From assembly GCA_905221605.1 (NCBI GenBank), contig CAJNDS010002492.1, forward strand, positions 354,524 to 395,724: a DNA stretch of 41,201 bases. The letters run 5' to 3'. Under the pieces are notes generated by a model. The model was given only the letters and a program-made list of their open reading frames with translations, made no database searches and was not told where the DNA came from. The position numbers were made by a program, and so were the translations under genes. The stretch is from Symbiodinium natans. Lineage: Eukaryota; Sar; Dinophyceae; Suessiales; Symbiodiniaceae. Below are positions 30,921-41,201 of this stretch, piece after piece. Numbering within the stretch: position 1 is the first letter of the stretch; each line of letters begins with the position of its first letter.

Positions 30921-31250
30921 TAGGCCCCGAGCTGTGGCTGTAGTCTGCAGGCCCCCGAGCTCTCTGACTGTAGAGTCTCCAGGCCCCCGGGCTCGCTGTA
31001 GTCACCAGGGTCCCGGGCTGTCTGGCTGTAGTCTGCAGGGCCCCGAGCTCTCTGACTGTAGAGTCTCCAGGCCCCCGGGCTCGCTGTAGTCACCAGGGTC
31101 CCGGGCTGTCTGGCTGTAGTCTGCAGGCCCCCGAGCTCTCTGACTCCCCGGTCTCTCTCGCTGTAGTCACCAGGCCCCCGGGCTGTCTGGCTGTAGTCTG
31201 CAGGCCCCCCAGCTCTCTGACTGTAGTCTCCAGCCCCCCGGGCTCTCGTG
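30920..31250. repeat. 88-bp GC-rich tandem repeat with three about 29-bp subunits
   Basis: Subunits share ctgtag-t-ctgcagg, ctgtagagtctccagg and ctgtagtcaccagg. The full unit recurs at 31011 and 31099. Confidence 0.9.
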
Positions 31251-31264
31251 CTTGCTTGGGTTTA

Positions 31265-32090
31265 TATTGTTTTTTACTTAATTAGATTGACTTAAGTAAT
31301 TTAAATAATTTAAAGAATTTAAGTATCGAAATTTATTTAAATAATTAAATAACATAAATATGACGGGCAGGTTTCGGATTTAAATTACTTAAGTTATTTA
31401 ATTCGGCCTGGAATTAAATAATGTGAATAATTTGTAAATAATATCAACAATTTACATAATTTAAATAATTGAAATAGTTTAAATAATTTAAATATTCTAA
31501 ATAATTTACATAATTTAAATCCGAAAAGGGGGGGACCACCCCCCCCTGCCCCCTAAGACTTAAATAATTCAAATAACTTAAATCCGAAACCTCCCCGTCG
31601 TATTTACACTTTTTAAATTATTTAATTCTGGGGAGGGGGGGTGGTCCCCCCCCCCTTTCGGATTTAAATCATTTTTCATTATTTAAACTATTTAACTTCT
31701 TTAAATCGCCTGGGAATCAAATAATTTAAATTTGAATATGACGGGCAGGTTTCGGATTTAAAATATTTAAATTATCTAATTCGGCCGGGATTTAAATAAT
31801 TTAAATAATTTAAACAATTATTTAAGGCTTCGAACGGATTTAAATTATTTACATAATTTCAATAATTTCAATAATTTCAATAATTTAAATCCGAAAAGGG
31901 GGGGGGGGGCCACCCGCTGCCCCCTAAGGATTAAACAATTTAAATAATTTAAATCCGAAACCTCCCCGTCTTATTTAAATTATTTAATTATTTAATTCTG
32001 GGGAGGGGGGGTGGTCCCCCCCCCCCTTTCGGATTTAAATTTTTAAAATTATTAGATTGTTTAAAATATTTGAATTATTTAAATTATGGC
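31265..32090. repeat. AT-rich direct duplication (about 370 bp) with nested inverted repeats
   Basis: ccgaaaagggg at 31521 and 31891, and tgacgggcagg at 31361 and 31739, mark two copies. Within each, G-rich ends (ggggtggtcccccc, ggaccacccccc) and ggtttcggattta/aaatccgaaacc are inverted. Confidence 0.85.
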
Positions 32091-32143
32091 ACGGCTCTAC
32101 TGACACATATTCCGCGGAAAGATTGTCATGTTTTTGGTGAAAT

Positions 32144-32295
32144 TTACGAACACTTACCCCCCGATAAGCAAGATCTTGGAACCACTCCGCGTACTCAGCC
32201 TTTAAGAGTTTAAGGGGGTTTCAAATTCAGGGATACTTTTCTTTGCTCCTTTAAACTTACGAACACTTACCCCCCGATAAGCAAGACTTGGAACC
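32144..32295. repeat. Direct repeat pair, 113 bp apart
   Basis: ttacgaacacttaccccccg followed by ataagcaaga occurs at 32144 and 32257. A hairpin acataccccctgtaacggggtatgt lies downstream at about 32343. Confidence 0.85.
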
Positions 32296-32489
32296 TGCAG
32301 ACAACAACAAACAGGTCTGTCGCAAAACCGCGACCATTGATACATACCCCCTGTAACGGGGTATGTCGCGTATGTGGGCCGCGGCCCGGTTACAAGCAAT
32401 TAATATTGGCACGCGGCCATTTGTTTGCAAGAAACAGGGGTCTGCATACCGCAGCAAAACATAAACACATGATGACGATGCGAACAACT

Positions 32490-32570
32490 GACTAGATGAT
32501 GAAGATGATGAGGATGAACAAGATCCAGGAGCTGATGAAGATGATGAAGATGATGAAGATGATGATGCTG
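32490..32570. repeat. GAT/GAA triplet repeat
   Basis: In one frame it gives an acidic Asp/Glu run of about 30 codons ending at TGA; it has no start or neighbours to support a gene. Confidence 0.7.
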
Positions 32571-32660
32571 CTGGGAAAGCTTTATGCAATTGATGCAGTG
32601 AAGTTATGCCAGTACAATGAAAGGACTCATGCAGATGAAGAGTGTGATGACAATGATGAT

Positions 32661-33948
32661 AGAGCTTTGCGCTTTATTTTGTCACCCCGTCTCCTTGCTT
32701 CCTGTCTCTTCTCTTCTTTCCAGTACCCTTCCAGAAAAATGGCATCCTTGTTCTCTCGCCTCTCTCACTTCCCTTTCCCTTCTCTCTTTCTGTTACTTTT
32801 TGACTGATGAACAACAAGAAAGAAACTTGCAGGATAAAACAGCGGCAGGGTAAGCAGACGTTGCGCGTGGACCTTGCCGTACTTCATCATATCCCTCTTC
32901 TCGGCCCATCTCTTCTGCTCTTTTCCTTACTCTTCTCCTTTTCATAATTATTCCGCTTTAGTTGTTCTTATCTGGAAAAGAAAGAGGGAAGGGAGAGATA
33001 AGGGAGGGAGGATAGATAAAGAAGAGTGCCGTCTTCTCTGCGCCTTGTTTTGTCTCTCCCTCTTCTCTATTCATCTCTCTTCTATTCTTTTCTTTGCTGT
33101 TCTATTGAAATTGGATTCCCTGTATCTCTCCTCTGTCCTTCTCTCTCGCTCCTCTTCTCCTGTTCCCCTCTAAACGATTGCTCTTTACAGATAGGTGCCC
33201 TCCCTCCTCTTCAGGAAATCTCTTTTCGCTTATTTTACTTTTTGAAGCGAATAAAACAACGGATAAGAGAGGAAAGGGAATGACTAAGTAAAGACAGGAG
33301 CTCTTCAATAGGTGCCCTCCCTCCTCTTCAGGAAATCTCTTTTCCCTTATTTTGCTTTTTGAATCGAAGAAAACGACAGATAAGAAGAGAGGAAAGGGAA
33401 TGACTAAGTAAAGAGAGGAGCTCTTCAATTTCCCTCCCTATATCTGATGTTACTTTTCCTTCTTGGGCGGTGCCCTTCTTTCTCCCTTGAAGATGCAGAA
33501 AACGATCAGGAAGTACACCCGTTCCATCGCCCATATATAGACAGAGATAAATCATGAGCATCAGCTGGGTTTGCTGCCGATCCAAAATGGGCGTCCCTTT
33601 TAATCGCTTTCTGTGTCTTGAAACGAGCAAAAGGGGCACCCTTACTAAGTGTTTTCTTGTGGTGTCCCTTTTCTTCGCTTGAACAGAAAACGATCCAAAA
33701 AGGACACCCGTTCCATCGCCCATATATGGGGAGAGAGATAAATCATGAGCATCAGCTGGGTTTGCTGCCAATCCAAAATGGGCGTCCCTTTTAATCGCTT
33801 TCTGTGTCTTCAAACGAGCAAAAGGGACACCCTAAGTGTTTTCTTGTGGTGTCCCTTTTCTTCGCTTGAAGATGCAGAAAACGATCTAAAAGGACACCTG
33901 TTCCATCGCCCATATATAGGGAGAGAGAGAGGGAGGGAGGGAGGGAGG

Positions 33949-34025
<77 letters not shown>

Positions 34026-34184
34026 TGAGCATCAGCTGGGTTGGCTGCCAATCCAAAACGGGCGTCCCTTTCTGTGTCTTCAAACGAGCAAAAGGGACAC
34101 CCTAAGTGCTTTCTTGTGGGGTGTCCCTTTTCCTCGCTTGAAGATGCAGAAAACGATCAAAAAAGGACACCCATTCCATCGCCC

Positions 34185-34235
<51 letters not shown>

Positions 34236-34394
34236 AAAAGAATCATGAGCATCAGCTGGGTTGGCTGCCAATCCAAAATGGACGTCCCTTTTAATCGCTT
34301 TCTGTGTCTTCAAACGAACAAAAGAAAACACTTAGGTTCCTCACTTGAAGATGCAGGAAACGGCCCAACAAGGACACCCGTTCCATCGCCCATA

Positions 34395-34432
<38 letters not shown>

Positions 34433-34715
34433 AAGGAAAAAATCATGAGCATCAGCTGGGTTTGCTTACATGTTCATTGTTATTCCTTTTGTTTTTTCTA
34501 ACGGAAATGAACAAGAGAAGAGAAAAATAAGAACCAGAGGAAAGATGAAAACGAGCACCATCTTCTCTTTGCCTGATTTTTGCATTTCGCCGGTTCATTT
34601 CTCTTCCATTCTTTTCATTGCTCTTCCATTTAGAGTTGCATTCCTGTTGATCTCTCCTCTCTCCTTTCTCTCTCCCTTCTCTTCTCTTGTTCTCCTTTAA
34701 ATCTCAAAAACACAC
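32661..34715. repeat. Segmental duplication, copy 1
   Basis: CT-rich sequence beginning agagctttgcgctttatttt and ending aatctcaaaaacacaca. Copy 2 is at 36157-38401 and a shorter diverged copy at 34990-35517. Frames inside are low complexity. Confidence 0.92.
33551..34440. repeat. Tandem hairpin units separated by (GA)n
   Basis: Starts of atcatgagcatcagctg at 33551, 33742, 34022, 34242 and 34442. Each unit is an imperfect palindrome: gcgtcccttttaatcgcttt...caaaagggacaccc against its inverse, arms about 57 bp. Confidence 0.88.
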
Positions 34716-34989
34716 AAAAGGAAGCTTCTTTTCCTTGTTGAATGAAGAATAAAAAAAGAAGAAAAGAGATAGGGAAAGAAATTGAAGAGCTCCACTGCCT
34801 ATTGGTTCATTCCATTTCCTCTCTTTCTATGTGTTGTTTTCCTTGTCGTTTCAGAAAGCAAGCAAAATAAGGGCAATGGGGGCTTCCTGAAGAGGAGAGA
34901 GGGCACCTATCTGCGAAGAGGTCTTGTCCTTTTTAAGAATAGAGGGAAAAGGGAGAGACAAGGAAGGGAGAGATGATAGACAAAGAAGA

Positions 34990-35517
34990 GTGCCATCTTC
35001 TTTGCGCCTTGTTGTGTTCCTTCGTCTCCTTGTTTCTTGTCTCCTCTCTTCTGTTCAGTACCCTTCCAGAAAATTAAAATGGCCTCCTTGTTGTCTCTCC
35101 TCTCTCACTTCCCTTTCCCTTCTCTCCTTCTGTTTCCGTTTAACTGATAAAGCACAAGACAGGTGTGACAAAGCAGTGGAAGGTAAAGCAGAGGGTGACT
35201 CCTTGCGCTTGGACCTTGCCGTACTTCATCATGTCCCTCTTCTCGGCCTATCTCTTCTGCTCTTTTCCTTACTCTTCTCCTTTTCATAAATTCTTCCTCT
35301 TTAGTTGTTCTTATTTTGAAAAGAAAGAGGGAAGGGAGAGATAAGGGAGATAGGATAGATAAAGAAGAGTGCCATCTTCTCAGCGCCTCGTTTTGCCTCT
35401 CCATCTTCTCTATTCATCTCTCTTCTATTCTTTTCTTTGCCATTCCATTGAAATTGGATTCCTGTTATCTCTCCCCTCTCCTTCTCTCTCGCTCCTCTTC
35501 TCCTGTTCCCCTCTAAA
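34990..35517. repeat. Segmental duplication, partial diverged copy
   Basis: Shares agtacccttccagaaaa, ggaccttgccgtacttcatc and gaaattggattcc with the two long copies. Confidence 0.85.
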
Positions 35518-35670
35518 TGACAAAAACACAAGAAAGGAAGAACAAGAGGGGCATGTGTTGCAATAAAGCAGGAAGGGAATTGAAGAGCTCCTCTCGCTAC
35601 TTTCTCATGCCCTTTCCTTTCTATCTACCACAATCTACCACACCAAAACACGACTCTCAGCTTCCAAATA

Positions 35671-35990
35671 TACTTCATCATGGGGAGAAGGGACATACTT
35701 CATCACAGACTTGGCCCACAGGGAGAGGGGATATACTTCATCGCGCTGCTGGGGGGCTGGATCACAAACATGGCCCACGGGGCGAGGGGACATACTTCAG
35801 CCACAAAGAGAGGGAACCTACTTCATCACGCTGGTGGGATGCTGGATCACAGACCTGGCCTACGGGGAGAGGGGACATGCTTCATCACAAATTTGGCCCA
35901 CGGGGAGAGGGGACATACCTCATCACAAATGTGGCCCGCGGGGAGAAGGGACATACTTCATCACAGACTTGGCTCACAGGAGGCGCCAAA
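35671..35990. repeat. 38-bp minisatellite
   Basis: Unit tacttcatcacagacttggc followed by ccacggggagaggggaca; starts at 35696, 35734, 35878, 35916 and 35954, with some longer units. Confidence 0.9.
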
Positions 35991-35999
35991 ATAATCTAA

Positions 36000-36120
36000 A
36001 TAATCTAATTATTCAAATCCATTGGTTCCTCTGGAAACCCAACCATTTAAATAATTTAAAGAATTTAATTATTCAAATACCTGGATTTAAATATTTTAGT
36101 TCTGGGGCGTCCCATCAAAA
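36000..36120. other. AT-rich spacer
   Basis: aataatttaaa-type sequence like 31.3-32.1 kb; nothing else seen. Confidence 0.5.
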
Positions 36121-36156
36121 GGGAATAGGGAGAGACAAGGGAGAGATGATATATAT

Positions 36157-37433
36157 AGAGCTTTGCGCTTTATTTTGTCACTCTGTCTCCTTGCTTCCTG
36201 TCTCTTCTCTTCTTTCCAGCACCCTTCCAGAAAAATGGCATCCTTGTTCTCTCTCCTCTCTCACTTCCCTTTCCCTTCTCTCTTTCTGTTACTTTTTGAC
36301 TGATGAACAACAAGAAAGGAACTTGCAGGATAAAACAGTGGCAGGGTAAGCAGAGGTTGCGCGTGGACCTTGCCGTACTTCATCATATCCCTCTTCTCGG
36401 CCTATCTCTTCTGCTCCTTTCCTTACTCTTCTCCTTTTCATAATTATTCCTCGTTAGTTGTTCTTATCTGGAAAAGAAAGAGGGAAGGGAGAGATAAGGG
36501 AGGGAGGAAGAGTGCCGTCTTCTCTGCGCCTTGTTTTGTCTCTCCCTCTTCTCTATTCATCTCTCTTCGATTCTTTTCTTTGCTGTTCTATTGAAATTGG
36601 ATTCCCTGTATCTCTCCTCTGTCCTTCTCTCTCGCTCCTCTTCTCCTGTTCCCCTCTAAACGATTGCTCTTTACAGATAGGTGCCCTCCCTCCTCTTCAG
36701 GAAATCTCTTTTCGCTTATTTTGCTTTTTGAAGCGAATAAAACAACGGATAAGAGAGGAAAGGGAATGACTAAGTAAAGACAGGAGCTCTTCAATAGGTG
36801 CCCTCCTCTTCAGGAAATCTCTTTTCCCTTATTTTGCTTTTTGAAGCGAAGAAAACAACAGATAAGAAGAGAGGAAAGGGAATGACTAAGTAAAGAGAGG
36901 AGCTCTTCAATTTCCCTCCCTATATCTGATGTTACTTTTCCTTCTTGGGCGGTGCCCTGCTTTCTCCCTTGAAGATGCAGAAAACGATCAGGAAGGACAC
37001 CCGTTCCATCGCCCATATATAGACAGAGATAAATCATGAGCATCAGCTGGGTTTGCGGCCGATCCAAAATGGGCGTCCCTTTTAATCGCTTTCTGTGTCT
37101 TGAAACGAGCAAAAGGGGCACCCTTACTAAGTGTTTTCTTGTGGTGTCCCTTTTCTTCGCTTGAAGATGCAGAAAACGATCCAAAAAGGACACCCGTTCC
37201 ATCGCCCATTTATGGGGAGAGAGATAAATCATGAGCATCAGCTGGGTTTGCTGCCAATCCAAAATGGGCGCCCCTTTTTATCGCTTGCTGTGTCTTCAAA
37301 CGAGCAAAAGGGACACCCTAAGTGTTTTCTTGTGGTGTCCCTTTTCTTCGCTTGAAGATGCAGAAAACGATCTAAAAGGACACCTGTTCCATCGCCCATA
37401 TATAGGGAGAGAGACAGGGAGAGAGAGGGAGAG

Positions 37434-37491
<58 letters not shown>

Positions 37492-37658
37492 TGAGCATCA
37501 GCTGCGTTGGCTGCCAATCCAAAACGGGCGTCCCTTTTAATCGCTTTCTGTGTCTTCAAACGAGCAAAAGGGACACCCTAAGTGCTTTCTTGTGGGGTGT
37601 CCCTTTTCCTCGCTTGAAGATGCAGAAAACGATCAAAAAAGGACACGCATTCCATCGC

Positions 37659-37697
<39 letters not shown>

Positions 37698-37873
37698 AAA
37701 AGAATCATGAGCATCAGCTGGGTTGGCTGCCAATCCAAAATGGACGTCCCTTTTAATCGCTTTCTGTGTCTTCAAACAAGCAAAAGGGACACCCTAAGTG
37801 CTTTCTTGTGGGGTGTCCCTTTTCCTCGCTTGAAGATGCAGAAAACGATCAAAAAGGACACCCATTCCATCGC

Positions 37874-37931
<58 letters not shown>

Positions 37932-38401
37932 AATCATGAGCATCAGCTGGGTTGGCTGCCAATCCAAAATGGACGTCCCTTTTAATCGCTTTCTGTGTCT
38001 TCAAACGAACAAAAGAAAACACTTAGGTTCCTCACTTGAAGATGCAGGAAACGGCCCAACAAGGACACCCGTTCCATCGCCCATATATGGAGAGAGAGAG
38101 AGAGAGAGAGGGAGAAAGGAAAAAATCATGAGCATCAGCTGGGTTTGCTTACATGTTCATTGTTATTCCTTTTGTTTTTTTTTTTTTTTTTGAACAAGAG
38201 AAGAGAAAAATAAGAACCAGAGGAAAGATGAAAACGAGCACCATCTTCTCTTTGCCTGATTTTTGCATTTCGCCTGTCCTCATTTCTCTTCCATTCTTTT
38301 CATTGCTCTTCCATTTAGAGTTGCATTCCTGTTGATCTCTCCTCTCTCCTTTCTCTCTCCCTTCTCTTCTCTTGTTCTCCTTTAAATCTCAAAAACACAC
38401 A
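36157..38401. repeat. Segmental duplication, copy 2
   Basis: Same order as copy 1, longer because it has one more hairpin/(GA)n unit (37033, 37227, 37488, 37704, 37933 and 38126). Confidence 0.92.
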
Positions 38402-38404
38402 GTG

Positions 38405-38954
38405 AGGAAGACAAGCTTCGAGGCGCTGGAGCCGCGCCGTTTTCAGGCATCGGCTTGGTCAACGAGTTGCTATTTGATGTCCGCAAAGTTAGTGTCTTAA
38501 GATTGTTCACCGATTGTTGTATGATGGTCACTGATTATCCGAGAAGTTTTCGCGGGTCTTTTGCAATGGGTGCTGTCGTTGCTCTTTTTTTTTTGGCTCC
38601 TTCTCGGCGGGGCAGTGGCTTCTGCGGTCATGGGAGTGTCCGTGGCGGAGGTGGACTGTAGCGGGTTGTGCGGCTGCATCATTCCAATGCTTGCGGTAAA
38701 GGCATGTGTCTCAAGGTGATTTTCTGCGGGAGTGTTTTCTGCACGAGACGGTTCAGGGCACTGCAGGACTCGCGTCCACTTCAGTTTGTGAAGAAGAGTA
38801 CGAAGTTCGACAGATTGTCGAACCGACGTCTGTACGCGTTGAATGATAATGTAGATGTCTTGAAAGAGTTAGGGCATCTTCATGAGAAGAAGCCTCTTTC
38901 AGTAGCAGTGATCTTTGTCGACGCACACCAAGCAACAATTCTGCACGACAGCTG
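38405..38954 (+). pseudogene. Tandem copy 1 of a coding fragment with NRRLYAL motif, frameshifted
   Basis: 550 bp, about 90% like the copy starting 587 bp downstream. An 11-bp insertion (near 38706) breaks the frame between a hydrophobic N-part and the segment FVKKSTKFDRLSNRRLYALN. The motif (I/L)-x-NRRLYAL is reminiscent of ParB/sulfiredoxin-like domains in protists; I cannot confirm it. Confidence 0.5.
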
Positions 38955-38991
38955 GCGAGACTTGGCGTCGGCCGCAGCCGTTTCCCGAGTC

Positions 38992-39531
38992 AGGAAGACA
39001 AGCTCCGAGGCGCCGCAGCCGTGCCGTCTTCAGGCATCGGCTTGGTCGACCAGTTGCTATTGGTTGCCCGCAAAAATAGTGTCTTAAGATTGTTCACCGA
39101 TTGTTGTATGATGGTCACTGATTACGCGAGACGTTTTCGCAGGTCTTTTGCAATGGGTGCCGTCGTTGCTTGTTTTTGGTCGGCTCCTTATCGGCGGGGC
39201 AGTGGCTTCTGCGGTCATGGGTGCGTCCGTGGCGGAGGTGGACTGTAGCGGGTTGTGCGGTTGTATGATTCCAATGCTTGCGGTAAAGGCAGTGATTTTC
39301 TGCGGGAGTGTTTTCTGCACGAGACGGTTCAGGGCACTGCAGGACTCGCGTCCACTTCAGTTTGTGAAGAAGAGTACGAAGTTTTACAGGTTGTCGAACC
39401 GACGTCTGTACGCGTTGAATGATAATGTAGATGTCTTGAAAGAGTTAGGGCATCTTCATGAGAAGATGCCTCTTTCAGTAGCAGTGATCTTTGCCGATCC
39501 ACACCAAGCAACAATTGGGCACGACAGCTGA
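38992..39531 (+). pseudogene. Tandem copy 2 of the NRRLYAL coding fragment, open for about 140 codons
   Basis: The frame runs from a stop at 39109 to TGA at about 39531, including GGAVASAVMGASVAEVDCSG, FVKKSTKFYRLSNRRLYALN and KMPLSVAVIFADPHQ. No ATG is near the frame start. Substitutions between copies are mixed synonymous and non-synonymous, so there is no clear sign of selection. Confidence 0.45.
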
Positions 39532-39809
39532 CAGGACACTTCAATGTGCGCACAACGGTGCGCAGCTCGACCCGAGAGACCGCTTGGATCATCCCCCACG
39601 CAAGAGCAGAAGTGATAGCTAGTATTCGTTGCCAACATCTGACTGCGTCTGTACGTTCGCGTCAAAAAACAGAGTAAATTATAAATCGTAAGCCCTAAAC
39701 CCTAAGAGAACGAAATTGGTGAATTTGTGCTTCAGGTTTCTTGGATTTAGTTTGTTTATAGGTTTTTAAATACAAAACAAGAGAGAACGTCAAATAATAC
39801 ATAAAGGTC

Positions 39810-39882
39810 CATGCCACATATATATATATATACATATACACATATTTGTATGCATATATATATGTATACATACATATATCTA
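39810..39882. repeat. AT dinucleotide-rich tract
   Basis: atatatatatatatacatat and related runs. Confidence 0.9.
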
Positions 39883-39884
39883 AG

Positions 39885-40260
39885 TACCCTAAACCCAGGC
39901 GAGGGGGTTCTTCCCGGACTTAAAGTAGGCAGGGGGACCTTAAACCCTTGCCAGAAAGCAGGGGGGCCTTAAACCCCAAAAAGGGAACCTTAAACCCTAG
40001 GCAGGCTCCCAGAAAGCAGCCTTAAACCCTTCCAGTAGGCAGGGGGACCCAGGGGGATCTTAAACCCTTCCTGCAGGCGACCTCATAGTCCAAGGGGTAA
40101 CTTAAAACCCTCCCAGCAAGCAGGGGCCTTAAACCCTAAGCAGGGGGCTCTCCCAGGAAGCAGGGGCCTTCAACCTTTCGAGCCCCTGCGAAAGTGGTAA
40201 GGGTTGTCCCGCGTGAACCCTTCCAGTAGGTAGGGGACCTTAAACCCTGGGAAGGCCGCT
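39885..40260. repeat. Degenerate tandem repeat with CCTTAAACCC core
   Basis: Units of about 35-45 bp: aggcagggggaccttaaacc and variants, cagcaagcaggggccttaaa. The core looks like a drifted telomere unit. Confidence 0.7.
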
Positions 40261-40339
40261 CAAGCACCGGAAGCCCTGAAAGGTCCCACCTCACCTTGTC
40301 CGCTCTAGTGAGTTTCGTTTTCTGGCCAGGTGAGCTTCG

Positions 40340-40720
40340 GTGTGGGGGGGGATTCTTGTCAAAACTCGAAAACTCTTCACGCCCTTCGGCCCAGACAGTG
40401 TCCCCTGCGCAAACCTGAAGGGGTTCCTCTGGCCCCAAGTGAGCCAAGGCACATCCTTGGCACCTCTCAAAATTGAAAAAACCTGCAACCCGTTTCACGC
40501 CCTGAAAAACACCCTGAAAATTTCTTGTGAGAGGGCCCTTCGGCACAGACCGTCCCCTGCGCAAAACCTGAGGGAGGGTTTCCTTTGCCTTCTGGCCCCA
40601 AGTGACCTCCGAACTCAAGCTCAAAGTCGAAAACGTCCCAAGCAGTGCTCGCCATGGTGCCTTCTGGCCCCAGATGACCTCCGCCTTCCTAGTGTCCGAA
40701 TCGGCCAATGTTCCAAGTGA
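40340..40720. repeat. Imperfect tandem repeat of about 146 bp
   Basis: cccttcggcccagacagtgt...ggccccaagtga recurs as cccttcggcacagacc...ggccccaagtgacctc and again in part. The 201-codon minus-strand frame across it follows the repeat and is not accepted as a gene. Confidence 0.6.
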
Positions 40721-40819
40721 CCCCCCCAAAAAAATCGCCAACAGCTCGCCTCAAGTTCTCGGCAAAAGTTCACGACTCGCAATTGTCCCAAGCATTCGCT
40801 GTGTTTTATCTTAGTGTCC

Positions 40820-41100
40820 TCTGAACATGTTCGATATGTGAAATTTGAATGGCTGGCTTGGCTTTGGCTGGCTCCGGTTGGTTTCGTGATGAGTATTGTT
40901 TGGGTTGCCTCGGGGTGGGCATGACTTCACACTATTTCGTTCAGCTGACCAATGCTACACCCTAAACCCTACATCCTACACCCCAAACCCTAGACCCGAC
41001 ACCAGAAGGGGCCATGGGCAACGGGATTGCAAGCAGTCTTTGCCGACGGCTTGAAAAACAGCCGGTGCTTCTAACACCCGAGCCATTAGGGTCCGCAAGG
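40820..41100. other. No gene seen; short drifted telomere-like block
   Basis: acaccctaaaccctacatcc and accctagacccgacacc at 40950-40995; nothing else recognised. Confidence 0.4.
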
Positions 41101-41131
41101 TGTTTTCTTGATACTAGCTTTCGCAGAAACC

Positions 41132-41201
41132 TGGGATGAAAAAGGTGCCCCTTCTTGCTTAAGGGGTTCGGTCAGAAGGGAACCGAAGACCCCAAAAAGG
41201 G
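41132..41201. mobile_element. Foldback element, AGGGTGCCC family, copy 6, cut by window end
   Basis: aaaaaggtgccccttcttgc, cttaaggggttcggtcagaa and accccaaaaaggg. Confidence 0.6.

Noticed and set aside
30557-31093. Minus-strand 178-codon frame
   Set aside because: It spans two different tandem repeats; the protein repeats simply mirror the 88-bp DNA unit.
33745-34448. Plus-strand frames of 135-147 codons with Arg-Glu runs
   Set aside because: They run through tandem hairpin units and GA tracts, repeat with the DNA units and have no codon bias.
35517-36349. Plus-strand frames rich in TSSQTWPTGRGD
   Set aside because: They translate the 38-bp minisatellite.
40136-40741. Minus-strand 201-codon frame
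   Set aside because: It spans degenerate tandem repeats of about 40 and 146 bp and lacks any recognisable domain or splice support.

Overview
The window looks like nuclear DNA of a eukaryote whose telomere repeat is TTTAGGG. That repeat is known in plants, green algae, chromerids and dinoflagellates. An alveolate alga is my best guess, because of the style of the phosphodiesterase, the very short exons and the GC-AG introns, but this is inference. There are no operons, bacterial promoters or long single-exon genes. Coordinates 5560-5659 are a run of 100 Ns.

Region 1 (1-26.7 kb) is exon-rich and almost entirely on the minus strand. Read as open reading frames it looks empty. Read as spliced exons of 25-180 bp it contains at least two long genes. 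Gene A ends at a TAG at 433. Its last exons encode the second half of a class I 3',5'-cyclic nucleotide phosphodiesterase catalytic domain, and the exons join in phase with GT-AG or GC-AG introns. Upstream exons up to about 12.3 kb add at least two transmembrane helices flanking a probable non-cytoplasmic region; I infer, without proof, that they belong to the same gene. Gene B ends at a TGA at 14430. Its exons extend to about 24.8 kb and include several hydrophobic helices, two of which resemble S2 and S3 of a voltage-gated-channel-like membrane domain. A short plus-strand gene end (stop at 331) converges on gene A.

The introns of region 1 are built from two materials: about 60 short interstitial TTTAGGG/CCCTAAA arrays, and about 25 foldback (MITE-like) elements of 90-130 bp in roughly ten families. 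The telomeric repeats often lie directly on splice junctions, for example a donor GTTTAGG or an acceptor TTTAG. One foldback, at 22449-22562, has an 8-bp target-site duplication and exactly fills a GC-AG intron, so it behaves as an introner.

Region 2 (26.9-38.4 kb) changes abruptly. Telomere-like arrays vanish. It starts with a 3.3-kb AT-rich satellite of about 177 bp per monomer whose orientation flips at about 28,247. Then come an 88-bp GC-rich tandem repeat, nested AT-rich inverted repeats, and a roughly 2-kb segmental duplication full of CT/GA-rich sequence, hairpin units and GA microsatellites.

Region 3 (38.4-41.2 kb) has two tandem copies of a decayed coding fragment with an NRRLYAL motif, degenerate tandem repeats, and the return of telomere-like repeats and a foldback element cut by the window end.
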